The notes: generated by a model not told the origin, from the sequence alone. A DNA stretch of 64,000 nt from Endomicrobiales bacterium (GCA_023228045.1 JALOBY010000003.1:1-64000); one strand, 5' to 3'. Counted from the first letter of the stretch, positions 32,576 to 41,784 are shown. Translations and numbers: made by a program.

Positions 32576-35500
32576 TAGGCATGGTAGCATATTTGTTTAT
32601 ATTTGACAAGAAAACACTAAGCTGACTAATTAACATTTTCTGTGGCTCAGCGCTGTTGGTTTTTTTAAACCTTAAAAGTTGCGCCTTGTTTCGTGCAAAT
32701 TCAAGTATATGATAATAATGTTTAATTAATGTTTTAAGCTTTTCTGCCGGAAATTGCACTTCAGGTTTAAAATAAATATTTAGATAGTTTTCATCTTCCG
32801 CTATCGCACTGATCCCAGATGTTTGCGCTAATAATCTTAGTTTTGTTATTTCAAAAAGGTTTTCAAGCTCAATTGGTAAATTTCCAAAGCGATCTTTAAG
32901 CTCAATAGCAATAGCAGTAAAATCATCAATTTTAGTAGCTGAAGCAAGCTTTCTGTAAAAAATTATACGAATATCTTCTTGTTCAATATATTGCGGTGGT
33001 ATATATGCGGCTATTTTGAGGTCTATTTCTGTTCTTTCATCTATTTTTTGAAAGCTTGGTTTTATTTTACCGCTAGCCTCTTCTAAGAGGCGAGAAAATA
33101 GTTCAAAACCAACTTCTTTTGCAAAACCATGTTGTTGGGCTCCAAGAATACTTCCAGCTCCCCTAATTTCAAGGTCGCGTAAAGCAAGGCGAAAGCCAGA
33201 ACCGAGCTCAGTAAACTCCTTAAGGGCAGTTAAACGCTTTTGCGCATCTTCACTTAATTTGCCAGGTGAATGGAATAAATAGCAATAGGCCTTTTGTTTT
33301 TCCCGTCCAATTCTCCCACGCAACTGGTATAGTTGAGCTAAACCAAAGTTTTCAGCATCTTCAATTATCATTGTATTTACACTCGGTATATCTAAACCAG
33401 ATTCAATGATTGTTGTGGCTATTAGAATATCTGTTTTCCTATGCAGAAAGTCCCACATTGTTTTTTCTATTTGTGTTGGATTAAGCTGCCCGTGGATAAC
33501 AGCGGTTTTTGCGTAAGGAACTATTGATTTAATCTGATTGGCCTTGGAAATCATTGAGTGAATTTGGTTATGCAGGTAATAAACCTGCCCCCCTCTTGAA
33601 AGTTCAGCCTCGATTATTTTTTTTACAATTTCTGTATCAAAGTGGCCTATATGGGTTTCTATTGGCAAACGCCCAAAAGGAGGAGTTTCAATTACAGATA
33701 AATTTTTTAAGTTTGATAGTGACATTGAGATTGTTCTTGGAATTGGTGTCGCGGATAACAGCAATATGTCGGCATTTTTTTTCATTTGCTTTATTTTTTC
33801 TTTTTGCTTTACGCCAAAACGATGTTCTTCGTCAATTATAAGCAATCCGAGATCTTTAAAAACTATATCCTTTTGCAGTAGGCGATGAGTTCCAACAACA
33901 ATATCCACACTTCCATTAGATATCGCCTGAAGGGTTATTTTTTGATCTTTTTTGCTTTGAAAGCGGCTTAAGATTGCAACTCTTAGAGGAAAAGAGGCAA
34001 GACGGTTTGTTATTGTGTTGTAGTGTTGTTCCGCAAGAACTGTTGTTGGCACAAGTATGGCAACCTGTTTTGAATTTGTGGCGACTTTAAAGGCCGCTCG
34101 TATTGCCACTTCTGTTTTGCCAAAACCAACATCACCGCAAATGAGACGTTCCATTGGATAGGGTTTTTCTAAATCTTCAAAAACTTCAGAAATTGCTTTA
34201 TTCTGGTCAGGTGTTTCTTCATAAGCAAAAGAGTCGGCAAGCTCGCTTTCCCAAATTGTTTGCGCCGGGTAAGGTTGGCGCATTTCCGAGCGTCTTTGAG
34301 CGTAAAGCTTTAAAAGCTCATCGGCAATCTCTTTCGCCGATTCTTTTGCCTTAAGCTTTGCGCGTTCCCATGCAACTGTATCAAGCGAGTGTAGCTTTGG
34401 CCTAAAACCTTCTAAACCAATATATTTTTGTACCGAGTTAAAATCTTCTAAGGGTACATATAGTTTATCTTTGTGACGATATTCTATGGCAAGATACTCC
34501 TTAATCTGCTCAGCACGCTCAATTTTTTTTAAACCAAGATATCTACCTATGCCGTATTTTTCGTGAACAACAAAGTCACCCTGCACAATTTCCCATAACC
34601 CCTCAAGGCGCCTTCCGCTTTTAAACTTTGGAAAGTTTGTTGGGTTGCGCCTGTAAAGTACTTCTTTAGATGTTATTACGGCTATTTTTTGTGAGTTTGA
34701 ATAAAAGCTCTCTTCTAAAGCAGAAAGGTGGAATTTAATTTTATTTTTTGGAAGCTTATGAGTAAACACAATTTCTTCAATGCGTTCAAGTTCTCCGTTG
34801 TTTGAACAAAAAATGTGAGTATTAAAACCTTTTGCCAAGAAGTCGGAAAGCTCTTTTGAAAAGCCATCAATATTACCTGCCCAACGAGCAAACTTAAAAA
34901 AATTCGCATCTATTGTCTTTTGTGTGGACTGGTTTAAAATAATATTTTCAAAACCACTGAAACTGCTGTTGTAAAAATCGGATTTAGTAAATAGCATTAT
35001 AAGGGAATCAGTTAAAAGCCTCTGCAGTGTTGTTTGCGACTCTTCAACTGCAGGGAGAATTGCTAAGTTATTTAAAAAACCTTCGGAAAGTTGTGTGACA
35101 GGGTCAAAGTTTCTTAACGACTCTATTGAGTCGTAATAAAAAACAATTCGTACAGGTGCGCCTAAGCCAGCTGGCCAAATATCAAAAACTTCGCCTCTTT
35201 TAGAAAATTGTCCTTCTTGTTCAACGAATGAAGTTCGCTCATAACCAAGGGTGGTTGCCAAATTTGCAAGGTTGTTGTATTGAAAGTGCTGAGCGTTTGA
35301 TAAATTTAAAGTAGTTTTTTTAAGAGTGTTAATATCAAATGTTTTTTGCGTAAGTGCTTGCGGTGATGTTACAATGTAGTTATACTTAATAGTTAATAAT
35401 TTGGACAATGCAAGAACTCGTTGTAAGTGTGATTTTGATGGGAATGTTAAAACATTTATGCTTGAATTAAAGAAAACTTCGGATATGGCAGAAGCATCCG

Positions 35501-35621
35501 ATGCATATTCTGTTATTTCCTCTTCATCGACTACAATCAAAATGTTTTGTTTTTTTGAGTAGTTCTTTAATAAGTAGTATGGAATGGCACTTTTAGGTAA
35601 ATTGTTTATAGTTGTGTTCAT
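32556..35621 (-). CDS. mfd: Transcription-repair coupling factor Mfd
   Basis: This 1021-residue protein removes stalled RNA polymerase and recruits UvrA. It has an N-terminal UvrB-like damage-recognition region (GYERTSFVEQEGQFSKRGEVFDIWPAG), an RNA polymerase-interaction domain (GDFVVHEKYGIGRYLGLKKIE) and a RecG-like translocase: Walker A GDVGFGKTEVAIRAA, LLIIDEEHRFGVKQKEK, LLLSATPIPRTISMSL and RGRIGREKQKAYCYLFH. The C-terminal TRCF domain is shorter than usual (E. coli Mfd has 1148 residues). Its last eight residues come from a repeat sequence. UvrA is encoded further along in the same window. Confidence 0.94.
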   Translation of the reverse strand: MNTTINNLPKSAIPYYLLKNYSKKQNILIVVDEEEITEYASDASAISEVFFNSSINVLTFPSKSHLQRVLALSKLLTIKYNYIVTSPQALTQKTFDINTLKKTTLNLSNAQHFQYNNLANLATTLGYERTSFVEQEGQFSKRGEVFDIWPAGLGAPVRIVFYYDSIESLRNFDPVTQLSEGFLNNLAILPAVEESQTTLQRLLTDSLIMLFTKSDFYNSSFSGFENIILNQSTQKTIDANFFKFARWAGNIDGFSKELSDFLAKGFNTHIFCSNNGELERIEEIVFTHKLPKNKIKFHLSALEESFYSNSQKIAVITSKEVLYRRNPTNFPKFKSGRRLEGLWEIVQGDFVVHEKYGIGRYLGLKKIERAEQIKEYLAIEYRHKDKLYVPLEDFNSVQKYIGLEGFRPKLHSLDTVAWERAKLKAKESAKEIADELLKLYAQRRSEMRQPYPAQTIWESELADSFAYEETPDQNKAISEVFEDLEKPYPMERLICGDVGFGKTEVAIRAAFKVATNSKQVAILVPTTVLAEQHYNTITNRLASFPLRVAILSRFQSKKDQKITLQAISNGSVDIVVGTHRLLQKDIVFKDLGLLIIDEEHRFGVKQKEKIKQMKKNADILLLSATPIPRTISMSLSNLKNLSVIETPPFGRLPIETHIGHFDTEIVKKIIEAELSRGGQVYYLHNQIHSMISKANQIKSIVPYAKTAVIHGQLNPTQIEKTMWDFLHRKTDILIATTIIESGLDIPSVNTMIIEDAENFGLAQLYQLRGRIGREKQKAYCYLFHSPGKLSEDAQKRLTALKEFTELGSGFRLALRDLEIRGAGSILGAQQHGFAKEVGFELFSRLLEEASGKIKPSFQKIDERTEIDLKIAAYIPPQYIEQEDIRIIFYRKLASATKIDDFTAIAIELKDRFGNLPIELENLFEITKLRLLAQTSGISAIAEDENYLNIYFKPEVQFPAEKLKTLIKHYYHILEFARNKAQLLRFKKTNSAEPQKMLISQLSVFLSNINKYATMPRVKFDR

Positions 35622-35645
35622 TTTGATAGTTTCATTTTATAATTT

Positions 35646-35673
35646 TTGACAATTTGCTGCAATTTAATATAAA
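35646..35673 (+). promoter_or_regulatory. Sigma-70-type promoter for the AMMECR1 gene
   Basis: TTGACA at 35646-35651 is followed by 16 bases and TATAAA at 35668-35673, about 48 bases before the ATG at 35722. It is the only plus-strand promoter seen, and it points away from mfd. The mfd promoter probably lies in the same short divergent region, with a less clear TTGCAG...TAAAAT on the other strand. Confidence 0.7.
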
Positions 35674-35721
35674 TTTAATTAACCGAAAGGCAAGAATCGT
35701 TAAGTTAAAAGAGGTAAATTT

Positions 35722-36276
35722 ATGGAAGAATTTATGATATCACAGGAAAGCAAAGATTTTTTGCTTAAAGTTGCAAGAGAGAGCATAGAATCATTTTTAA
35801 AAGGTGGTTTAAAGAAAAACATGAAAACAAATGATGTGCAGTTAAATACCAATGCAGCGGTTTTTGTTACGCTTATGAAAAACAACAACTTGCGAGGATG
35901 CATTGGCACAACGGCGGCATATAAACCGTTATATAAAGCTGTTGCGCAAATGGCTGTAGCTGCTGCAATTGAGGACACTCGTTTCAATGAAGTTGGTTTA
36001 GAAGAGTTAAATGACATTAAAATTGAAATTTCTGTGCTTTCACCACTTGCCAGAGTAAAAAGTGCAGAAAAGATAAGGCGAAATATAGATGGTGTTATGG
36101 TAAAAAAAGAAAATAGAAGTGGCCTATTTTTACCTCAGGTATGGAAAGAGTTACCAAATAAGGAAGATTTTTTAAGTGAGCTTTGCTCCCAAAAAGCAGG
36201 GCTTGAAAGCGACGCATGGAAAGACGAAAGCACGGAACTATATACTTTTAGCGTGGTGTCATTTGAGGATAAGTAA
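35722..36276 (+). CDS. AMMECR1-domain protein (AmmeMemoRadiSam system protein A)
   Basis: This 184-residue protein consists of one AMMECR1 domain. It has LNTNAAVFVTLMKNNNLRGCIGTTAAYKPLYKAVAQMAVAAA, the conserved LRGCIG motif, followed by DTRFNEVGLEELNDIKIEISVLSP and GLFLPQVWKEL. These are the hallmarks of bacterial AMMECR1 proteins, often encoded with Memo and radical SAM (AmrS) partners. Here it stands alone on the plus strand with its own promoter and an AGAGG site 7 bases before the ATG. The function of the family is not settled. Its 3' end faces etfA, with a repeat between. Confidence 0.9.
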   Translation: MEEFMISQESKDFLLKVARESIESFLKGGLKKNMKTNDVQLNTNAAVFVTLMKNNNLRGCIGTTAAYKPLYKAVAQMAVAAAIEDTRFNEVGLEELNDIKIEISVLSPLARVKSAEKIRRNIDGVMVKKENRSGLFLPQVWKELPNKEDFLSELCSQKAGLESDAWKDESTELYTFSVVSFEDK

Positions 36277-36387
36277 AATTTAAAACTGTAAACACTTCAT
36301 TCTATCTGTTATTTTGGATTACATACGTCCAATTTGGGCAGCATATTTCGTAGATTAGTCATTTTTAGATTTGAAAATGTCTTTGAT

Positions 36388-36461
36388 GTCATTGCGGTGA
36401 AAACCGCAATCCAGCTCTTCATTGATTCTGTTTCCTGGATACCGGCTTGCGCCGGTATGAC
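36388..36461. repeat. BIME-like pair of inverted REP-type palindromes
   Basis: Two 27-base units face each other across 20 bases. Unit 1 (36388-36414) is GTCAT with a perfect stem ATTGCGGT-gaaa-ACCGCAAT and then CCAG. Unit 2 (36435-36461) is CTGG, then ATACCGGC-ttgc-GCCGGTAT, then GAC. Their GTCAT and CCAG ends are reverse complements of each other. They lie in the 275-base convergent gap between AMMECR1 and etfA, where they may also end transcripts on both sides. The rest of this gap shows no gene. Confidence 0.75.
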
Positions 36462-36551
36462 GGCTAATTCTGTTAACTATGATTTTAGATGAAAATTTAG
36501 TTTTTTACGATAGTTAAACAAACAGGTGTGATAAAATTTAGACAATTAAAC

Positions 36552-37790
36552 TTAGTTTAGCCCGCGCAGTTTTTTAACTTCTTTTATTATCTGCGGTATA
36601 ATCTCGTAAAGGTCACCTTCAATTGCGTAATTGGCAACCTTCATTATAGGGGCACTTGCATCTTTGTTGATGGCAATTATTGTGTCGGATGAGGACATAC
36701 CAACAAGATGTTGAATTTGACCCGAAATTCCGCATGCGATATAAATTTTAGGGCCCACTGTTCTTCCAGTCTGTCCAACTTGATGAGAGTAAGGTATCCA
36801 TTCAGCATCTACCGCCGCTCTTGATGCGCCAACTGCTCCGCCAAGACATTCCGCAAGCTCCTCAATAAGTTTAAAGCCTTCGGGTTTCCCAAGGCCTCTT
36901 CCACCGGAACATATAACATCCGCATCGGATATGTTTATTTTTGCGGAGAGATCTTTTATGTAATTTACGAACTTTGTTCTGTTGATTATTTTTGAAGCAT
37001 CAATTGTTTCTTTAATTATTTCGCCGCGTCTGTTTGAATCCGGTGTTAGAGGTTTAAAAACTTTGTGACGAACAGTTGCCATTTGCGGGCGAAACCTTGG
37101 ACAAAGAATTGTTGCCATAATGTTGCCACCAAATGCTGGCCGCGTTTGCTGCAAGTTGCGTGTTTGCGGGTCAATGTCTAAAGCGGTACAGTCGGCGGTT
37201 AAACCTGTATAAATATCTGCCGCAACACGCGAAGCAAAAGACCTGCCTATATTTGTTGCACCCATCAACACTATTTCTGGTTTTTTTTGCTCTATAAAAT
37301 GAGCAAGAACATCACTGTATGGGTCGTCTTGAAATTCAAAGAGAATTGGGTCGTCAAAAACAAAAACTTTATCGGCACCATAAGCAATAAGTTCCGGTGC
37401 TTTGTTTTCAATTTTATAACCTATTAAAATTGCACTTAAGGGCACCTGTAATTTGTCGGCTAACTCCCTGCCTTTTGAAAGAAGCTCAAAAACCACCGAA
37501 GATACTTCCCCATGGCGTTGTTCCGCGTAGACCCATACACCTTTGTAGTGCGAAATGTCTTTATCAAGATGTATTGACGCTTCTTTTATAAGGTGAACCG
37601 CATTAAATTTTTTACATGCCTGTACACATGCTCCGCAGAATGTGCACTTATTTAAATCAATAATCGCAAGTTTGAATTTGTTAGGGTGTTCTAGGCGTTC
37701 TGCCATAGATATCGCGCCAAATAGGCAATCTTTAAAACACAGACCACAGCCTATACATTTTTCAGGTATAATATTAATTTGGTTTGGCAT
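36552..37790 (-). CDS. etfA: Electron transfer flavoprotein alpha subunit with N-terminal 2[4Fe-4S] ferredoxin domain
   Basis: This 412-residue protein starts with a ferredoxin domain of two cluster motifs (Cys12, 15, 18, 22 and Cys49, 52, 55, 59). The rest is EtfA: GVWVYAEQRHGEVSSVVFELL, the ETF alpha N-domain, and the FAD domain with ICSGGRGLGKPEGFKLIEELAECLGGAVGASRAAVDA and YIACGISGQIQHL. Such fused EtfA subunits occur in anaerobes, for example the caffeyl-CoA reductase complex, where electrons can reach ferredoxin. It follows etfB with no gap and ends the long operon before a repeat-bearing 275-base intergenic region. Confidence 0.92.
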   Translation of the reverse strand: MPNQINIIPEKCIGCGLCFKDCLFGAISMAERLEHPNKFKLAIIDLNKCTFCGACVQACKKFNAVHLIKEASIHLDKDISHYKGVWVYAEQRHGEVSSVVFELLSKGRELADKLQVPLSAILIGYKIENKAPELIAYGADKVFVFDDPILFEFQDDPYSDVLAHFIEQKKPEIVLMGATNIGRSFASRVAADIYTGLTADCTALDIDPQTRNLQQTRPAFGGNIMATILCPRFRPQMATVRHKVFKPLTPDSNRRGEIIKETIDASKIINRTKFVNYIKDLSAKINISDADVICSGGRGLGKPEGFKLIEELAECLGGAVGASRAAVDAEWIPYSHQVGQTGRTVGPKIYIACGISGQIQHLVGMSSSDTIIAINKDASAPIMKVANYAIEGDLYEIIPQIIKEVKKLRGLN

Positions 37791-38570
37791 TTAAATCAAT
37801 CCTTTTAATTTACCAATCAATTTTTGGGCAATTTCTTCTGGCGAACCCTCAAGTTTTTCCCCGCCACCTCTTGCGACTGGTGTAAAAACCTTCATAACTT
37901 GAGTTGGTGAACCAGTGAGCCCTATTTTAGATGTATCCGCTCCAATATCCTGAGCTGTCCACTTTGTAATTATGGCTTTTTTTGATGCCATCATACCTTT
38001 TAATGAGGGTAAGCGTGGCTTGTTTATTTCTTTTACAACTGATATTAAAGAAGGAAGTGGCATTTCAATAATGTCGTATCCATCCTCCATCATTCGTTCA
38101 ACACGAATTGTGTTTGTTGTTATTTCTTCAATTTTTCTAACATAGGCAACATGAGGTATATCTAACATTTCAGCTACACCAGGTCCAACTTGAGCTGTGT
38201 CGCCATCGGTTGCCTGCTTGCCTGTTAAAATAAGAGAATAATCTCCAATTTTTTTTATGGCCGTGGCAAGTGTGTAAGCAGTTGCCCAAGTGTCCGCGCC
38301 AGCAAATGCCCTGTCGGATACAAGAATTGCATTATCAATTCCGCGCGCAAGAGCTTCCCTTAATATATTTTCCGCTTGAGGTGGCCCCATGGTAATTACA
38401 GTTGTTTTGCCGCCTGTGCGTTCTTTAAGGCGCACAGCTTCTTCTATAGCGTACTCATCAAAAGGATTAATTATCGACTCAACACCCTCTCTTTTTAATG
38501 TATTGGTTGTTGGGTCTAATTGAACATTAGTTGTGTTTGGAACTTGCTTAATGCAAACAATAAAATGCAT
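37791..38570 (-). CDS. etfB: Electron transfer flavoprotein beta subunit
   Basis: This 259-residue protein has the EtfB features FIVCIKQVPNTTNVQLDP, INPFDEYAIEEAVRLKERTGGKTTVITMGPPQAENILREALARGIDNAILVSDRAFAGADTWATAYTLA (given as segments), and GKQATDGDTAQVGPGVAEML. It holds the AMP or FAD site of the Etf heterodimer. It ends one base before etfA starts and is preceded by acd, so the three genes form the classic acyl-CoA dehydrogenase/Etf unit. Whether it bifurcates electrons is inferred from the EtfA ferredoxin domain. Confidence 0.93.
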   Translation of the reverse strand: MHFIVCIKQVPNTTNVQLDPTTNTLKREGVESIINPFDEYAIEEAVRLKERTGGKTTVITMGPPQAENILREALARGIDNAILVSDRAFAGADTWATAYTLATAIKKIGDYSLILTGKQATDGDTAQVGPGVAEMLDIPHVAYVRKIEEITTNTIRVERMMEDGYDIIEMPLPSLISVVKEINKPRLPSLKGMMASKKAIITKWTAQDIGADTSKIGLTGSPTQVMKVFTPVARGGGEKLEGSPEEIAQKLIGKLKGLI

Positions 38571-38609
38571 TTTGTAAATGCTCCTTTTGACTGTACAAAA
38601 ACTTAGTAC

Positions 38610-39770
38610 TTATTTCTTTGCAGCGCTTTCTTTTATTAACGACAGTGCTATTTCATTGCGTTGAATTTGGCTTGTGCCTTCGTAAATTTGTGTAATTTTC
38701 GCATCGCGCATCATTTTTTCTACAGGATATTCGCGGCTATATCCATAACCGCCGAAAATCTGTACTGCTTGCGTTGTAACTTCCATTGCAACTTCAGAAG
38801 CATACAGCTTTGACATTGCCGATTCTTTTGTTGTTCTTTTCGTTCTATCTGAATCCATCATTCTTGCTGTTGCATATATTAGCGCTCTTGCAGCTTCAAC
38901 TTTTGTTGCCATATCAGCCATCATATGTGAAATCGCTTGAAACGAGCAGATTGGCTGACCAAACTGTACTCTTGTTCTTGAGTATGCAACCGCTTCGTCA
39001 AGCGCGCCAGCCGCAATTCCAAGTGCCTGTGCCGCAACACCCGGGCGTGACGAGTCAAGCGTTGACTGAGCAATTATAAGGCCGTGCCCTTCTTTGCCTA
39101 GTAAATTTTCCTTTGGAACCATACAATTATTGAAAATCAATTCTCTGGTTGAAGATGCGCGAATACCCATCTTTTTTTCTTTTTTACCAAACTCAAAACC
39201 TGGAGTGCCTTTTTCAATTATAAAACAAGATATGCCACGGGCACCTCTTGCTGGATTTGTTTTTGCAAACACAGTATATGTTTCGGCATCGCCAGCATTA
39301 GTAATAAAACACTTTGTACCGTTAAGAACATAGAAATCGCCTTCTAACTTTGCTGTTGTTCTCATTGCAGTTGCATCGGAGCCAGCTTCCGGCTCAGTTA
39401 AACCAAATGCCGCAAGTTTTTTACCTGAGGCAATATCTGGAAGATATTTTTTCTTTTGTGCTTCGTTACCGTTGAGAAGTATTGGAAATGTGCCAAGAGC
39501 TGTTGCGGCAAGGCCAAGAGCTATACCACCGTCAATTTTGCAAAGTTCCTCAACTACAAGAACAAGGTCAAGTACCCCGCCGCCAAAACCGCCGTACTCT
39601 GCAGGAATGTAAACGCCGCAAAGATCTGCTTGCGCAAGTTCTTTCATAATTGGCCATGGAAACTCTTCGGTTTCATCGTAGTGTTCTCTAACAGGTTTTA
39701 TTTTCTCTATTGCAATTTTTCTCGCCAAATCAACAATCATCTTTTGTTCATCAGATAAAAAATAATCCAT
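38610..39770 (-). CDS. Acyl-CoA dehydrogenase (short-chain or aryl-acrylyl type)
   Basis: This 386-residue flavoprotein has GVYIPAEYGGFGGGVLDLVLVVEELCKIDGGIALG (as parts), FGLTEPEAGSDATAMRTTA for FAD and substrate binding, and CFITNAGDAETYTVF. The C-terminal MMRDAKITQIYEGTSQIQR carries the catalytic Glu of short-chain acyl-CoA dehydrogenases in IYEGT. Length is normal. It is directly upstream of etfBA, the same order as in caffeyl-CoA and butyryl-CoA reductase complexes. It could oxidise acyl-CoA or reduce enoyl-CoA, depending on the Etf partner. Confidence 0.9.
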   Translation of the reverse strand: MDYFLSDEQKMIVDLARKIAIEKIKPVREHYDETEEFPWPIMKELAQADLCGVYIPAEYGGFGGGVLDLVLVVEELCKIDGGIALGLAATALGTFPILLNGNEAQKKKYLPDIASGKKLAAFGLTEPEAGSDATAMRTTAKLEGDFYVLNGTKCFITNAGDAETYTVFAKTNPARGARGISCFIIEKGTPGFEFGKKEKKMGIRASSTRELIFNNCMVPKENLLGKEGHGLIIAQSTLDSSRPGVAAQALGIAAGALDEAVAYSRTRVQFGQPICSFQAISHMMADMATKVEAARALIYATARMMDSDRTKRTTKESAMSKLYASEVAMEVTTQAVQIFGGYGYSREYPVEKMMRDAKITQIYEGTSQIQRNEIALSLIKESAAKK

Positions 39771-39782
39771 TTACATCCTCCA

Positions 39783-40478
39783 TTATTTTTTCGCAACACT
39801 GTTTTTGATTTTATTTATTGCACGCAAAGCAAAACGCGCGGCGGATTGTTCTGCTTCTTTTTTTGAACGACCAGAACCCTTTGCCACTAAAGTTTCTTTA
39901 ATATAAACGCCAACCTCAAAAATTTTTTCGTGATCACTGCCTGATTCATTTAAAACAGCGTATCGCGGTAGTGTTTGGTGGTGTGATTGTGTGTGCTCTT
40001 GGAGTTTGCTTTTTGAGTCACGCACGACAAGGCGTTTTTGCTTATTTAAAAAACCATGAATAAACTTTTTCGCTTGAGTAAAACCAGAATCAATGTAAAT
40101 TGCGGCAACAAGTGCCTCAAAGGCATCTGAGAGTATGCTATCTCTTTTTCTACCGCCATTTGCATCTTCAGCAGTGCCAAGCAATAAATAAATTTCTAAG
40201 TTAATGGCTTTTGCCCAGCGGGTAAGACCTTGCCCTGAAACAATATACGACTTTAGTTGAGAGAGGCGACCTTCTGCTTCGTTCGGGAATTTATTGTAAA
40301 GAAATTCTGCCACACAAGCACCAAGAATACTATCGCCAAGGAATTCAAGCCGTTCATTAAACTCATCAGAGTTATTCTCTGAGGCATAGGACTTATGTGT
40401 AAGTGATTTTTCAAGGAGCTTTTTACTTTTAAACTTATAACTTATGGTTTTTTCAAGCTTAGAGAAATTATTCAACAT
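39783..40478 (-). CDS. rnc: Ribonuclease III
   Basis: This 231-residue endonuclease cleaves double-stranded RNA in rRNA and mRNA processing. The catalytic domain has LTHKSYASEN, ERLEFLGDSILGACVAEFLY (family signature with the Glu and Asp metal ligands), and DSILSDAFEALVAAIYIDSGF. A double-stranded RNA-binding domain begins near residue 155 (SKLQEHTQSHHQTLPRYAVL) and ends GRSKKEAEQSAARFALRAI. It follows fabF with an 11-base overlap, a common linkage at the end of fatty-acid gene clusters. Confidence 0.95.
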   Translation of the reverse strand: MLNNFSKLEKTISYKFKSKKLLEKSLTHKSYASENNSDEFNERLEFLGDSILGACVAEFLYNKFPNEAEGRLSQLKSYIVSGQGLTRWAKAINLEIYLLLGTAEDANGGRKRDSILSDAFEALVAAIYIDSGFTQAKKFIHGFLNKQKRLVVRDSKSKLQEHTQSHHQTLPRYAVLNESGSDHEKIFEVGVYIKETLVAKGSGRSKKEAEQSAARFALRAINKIKNSVAKK

Positions 40479-41709
40479 ATCTTTTAATTACAATTGCCGC
40501 GTTATGCCCGCCAAACCCAAGAGAGTTGGAAAGTGCACAATTTATTTTTATGTCTCTGGCAATATTTGGCACATAGTCAAGGTCGCACTCGGGGTCTGGT
40601 GTTTCGTAGTTTATTGTAGGATGAATAAAACCACCTTTCATGCATGCGAGTATCGCTATTAATTCTACTGCGCCTGCCGCACCAAGTAAATGACCTGTCA
40701 TTGACTTAGTTGACGATATTGGAATACTTCTTGCTCTTTCGCCAAAAACTTTTTTAATTGCAAGTGTTTCTGTTTTGTCGTTATATTCAGTAGATGTGCC
40801 GTGGGCATTAATATAGTCAATATCGTTAATGCTTACACCAGCATCGTTAATTGCAGTTTTAATTGCTTGAACCGCCGCATCACCGGTGGGGTTTGGAGCC
40901 GTCATGTGATAAGCATCGTCTGAAGCACCATATCCGGCAAGCTCACCATATATGTGTGCTCCACGCTTTTTTGCATGTTCAAGTGTTTCAAGTACAACTA
41001 TACCGGCACCCTCACCCATTAAAAAACCATCTCTGTTTTTATCAAAAGGCCGAGATGCCTTTTGAGGTTCATCATTACGCTCAGAGAGAGCTTTAATGTT
41101 GCAAAAACCGGCAAGGCCAAGAGGTGTTAAAGCGGCCTCAGAACCACCGGATACCATTACATCGGCATCACCATAACGCAGTAAACGCAATGCGTCCCCA
41201 ATCGCATGATTTGAGGAAGCACAAGCGCTTGAAATAGCATAGTTTGGACCTGTAAAACCAAAATGAATTGCAACTTCACCTGAGAGCATATTTGTTATTA
41301 TCATTGGAATTAGAAATGGGCTTACACGGCGAGGGCCTTTTTCTAAAAGCGTCTTATTTTCTTCTTCAATTACATCCAAACCGCCAATACCAGTGCCAGT
41401 AACTACGCCAATACGAGATAGGTCTTCTTTTGAAAGATCAAGTTTTGAATCATTTACAGCGGCTATTGCGGCTGCAACTCCAAGCTGGGTAAAACGCGCC
41501 ATTCTTCTGGCTTTCTTTCTGTCAAGAAAATTTTCCGGAACAAAATCATTTACTTGCGCCGCAATTTTTGTAGGGTAATTGGTTGTGTCAAAACGAGTTA
41601 GCAACCCCGCACCGGATTTCCCAATTTTAAGAGAGTTAGAATAAGTTTCAAAACCTATGCCAATAGGCGAAAACACACCTATGCCGGTTATGACTACGCG
41701 TTTATTCAT
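40468..41709 (-). CDS. fabF: 3-oxoacyl-ACP synthase II (KAS II)
   Basis: This 413-residue condensing enzyme extends acyl-ACP chains with malonyl-ACP. It has RVVITGIGVFSPIG at the start, NYAISSACASSNHAIGDALRL with the active-site Cys in SACASS, and NAHGTSTEYNDKTE and KSMTGHLLGAAGAVE for the two catalytic histidines. ALSNSLGFGGHNAAIV ends the protein. Length is normal. It follows acpP after a 96-base gap containing a hairpin, and overlaps rnc. Confidence 0.96.
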   Translation of the reverse strand: MNKRVVITGIGVFSPIGIGFETYSNSLKIGKSGAGLLTRFDTTNYPTKIAAQVNDFVPENFLDRKKARRMARFTQLGVAAAIAAVNDSKLDLSKEDLSRIGVVTGTGIGGLDVIEEENKTLLEKGPRRVSPFLIPMIITNMLSGEVAIHFGFTGPNYAISSACASSNHAIGDALRLLRYGDADVMVSGGSEAALTPLGLAGFCNIKALSERNDEPQKASRPFDKNRDGFLMGEGAGIVVLETLEHAKKRGAHIYGELAGYGASDDAYHMTAPNPTGDAAVQAIKTAINDAGVSINDIDYINAHGTSTEYNDKTETLAIKKVFGERARSIPISSTKSMTGHLLGAAGAVELIAILACMKGGFIHPTINYETPDPECDLDYVPNIARDIKINCALSNSLGFGGHNAAIVIKRYVE

Positions 41710-41745
41710 TGCCTTTTCACCTCTGTAAATAAAAACCGAAACAAC

Positions 41746-41784
41746 AACCAGCTCGCAACTGTAATTAACAATCGCGAGTTGGTT
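41746..41784 (-). terminator. Hairpin with U-rich tail between acpP and fabF
   Basis: In the minus-strand transcript AACCAaCTCGC pairs with GCGAGcTGGTT (one mismatch) around a 17-base loop, then GTTGTTTCGGTTTTTATTT follows. It lies 22 bases after the acpP stop and ahead of fabF. This looks like an intrinsic terminator that would leave part of the transcripts ending after acpP, giving more acyl carrier protein than downstream enzymes. Confidence 0.6.

Noticed and set aside
32495..32590. N-terminal 32-residue extension of the lipoprotein foldase.
   Set aside because: It would place a repeat-derived segment ahead of a good lipoprotein signal peptide, which must be at the N-terminus. The ATG at 32494 with GGAG upstream is preferred.
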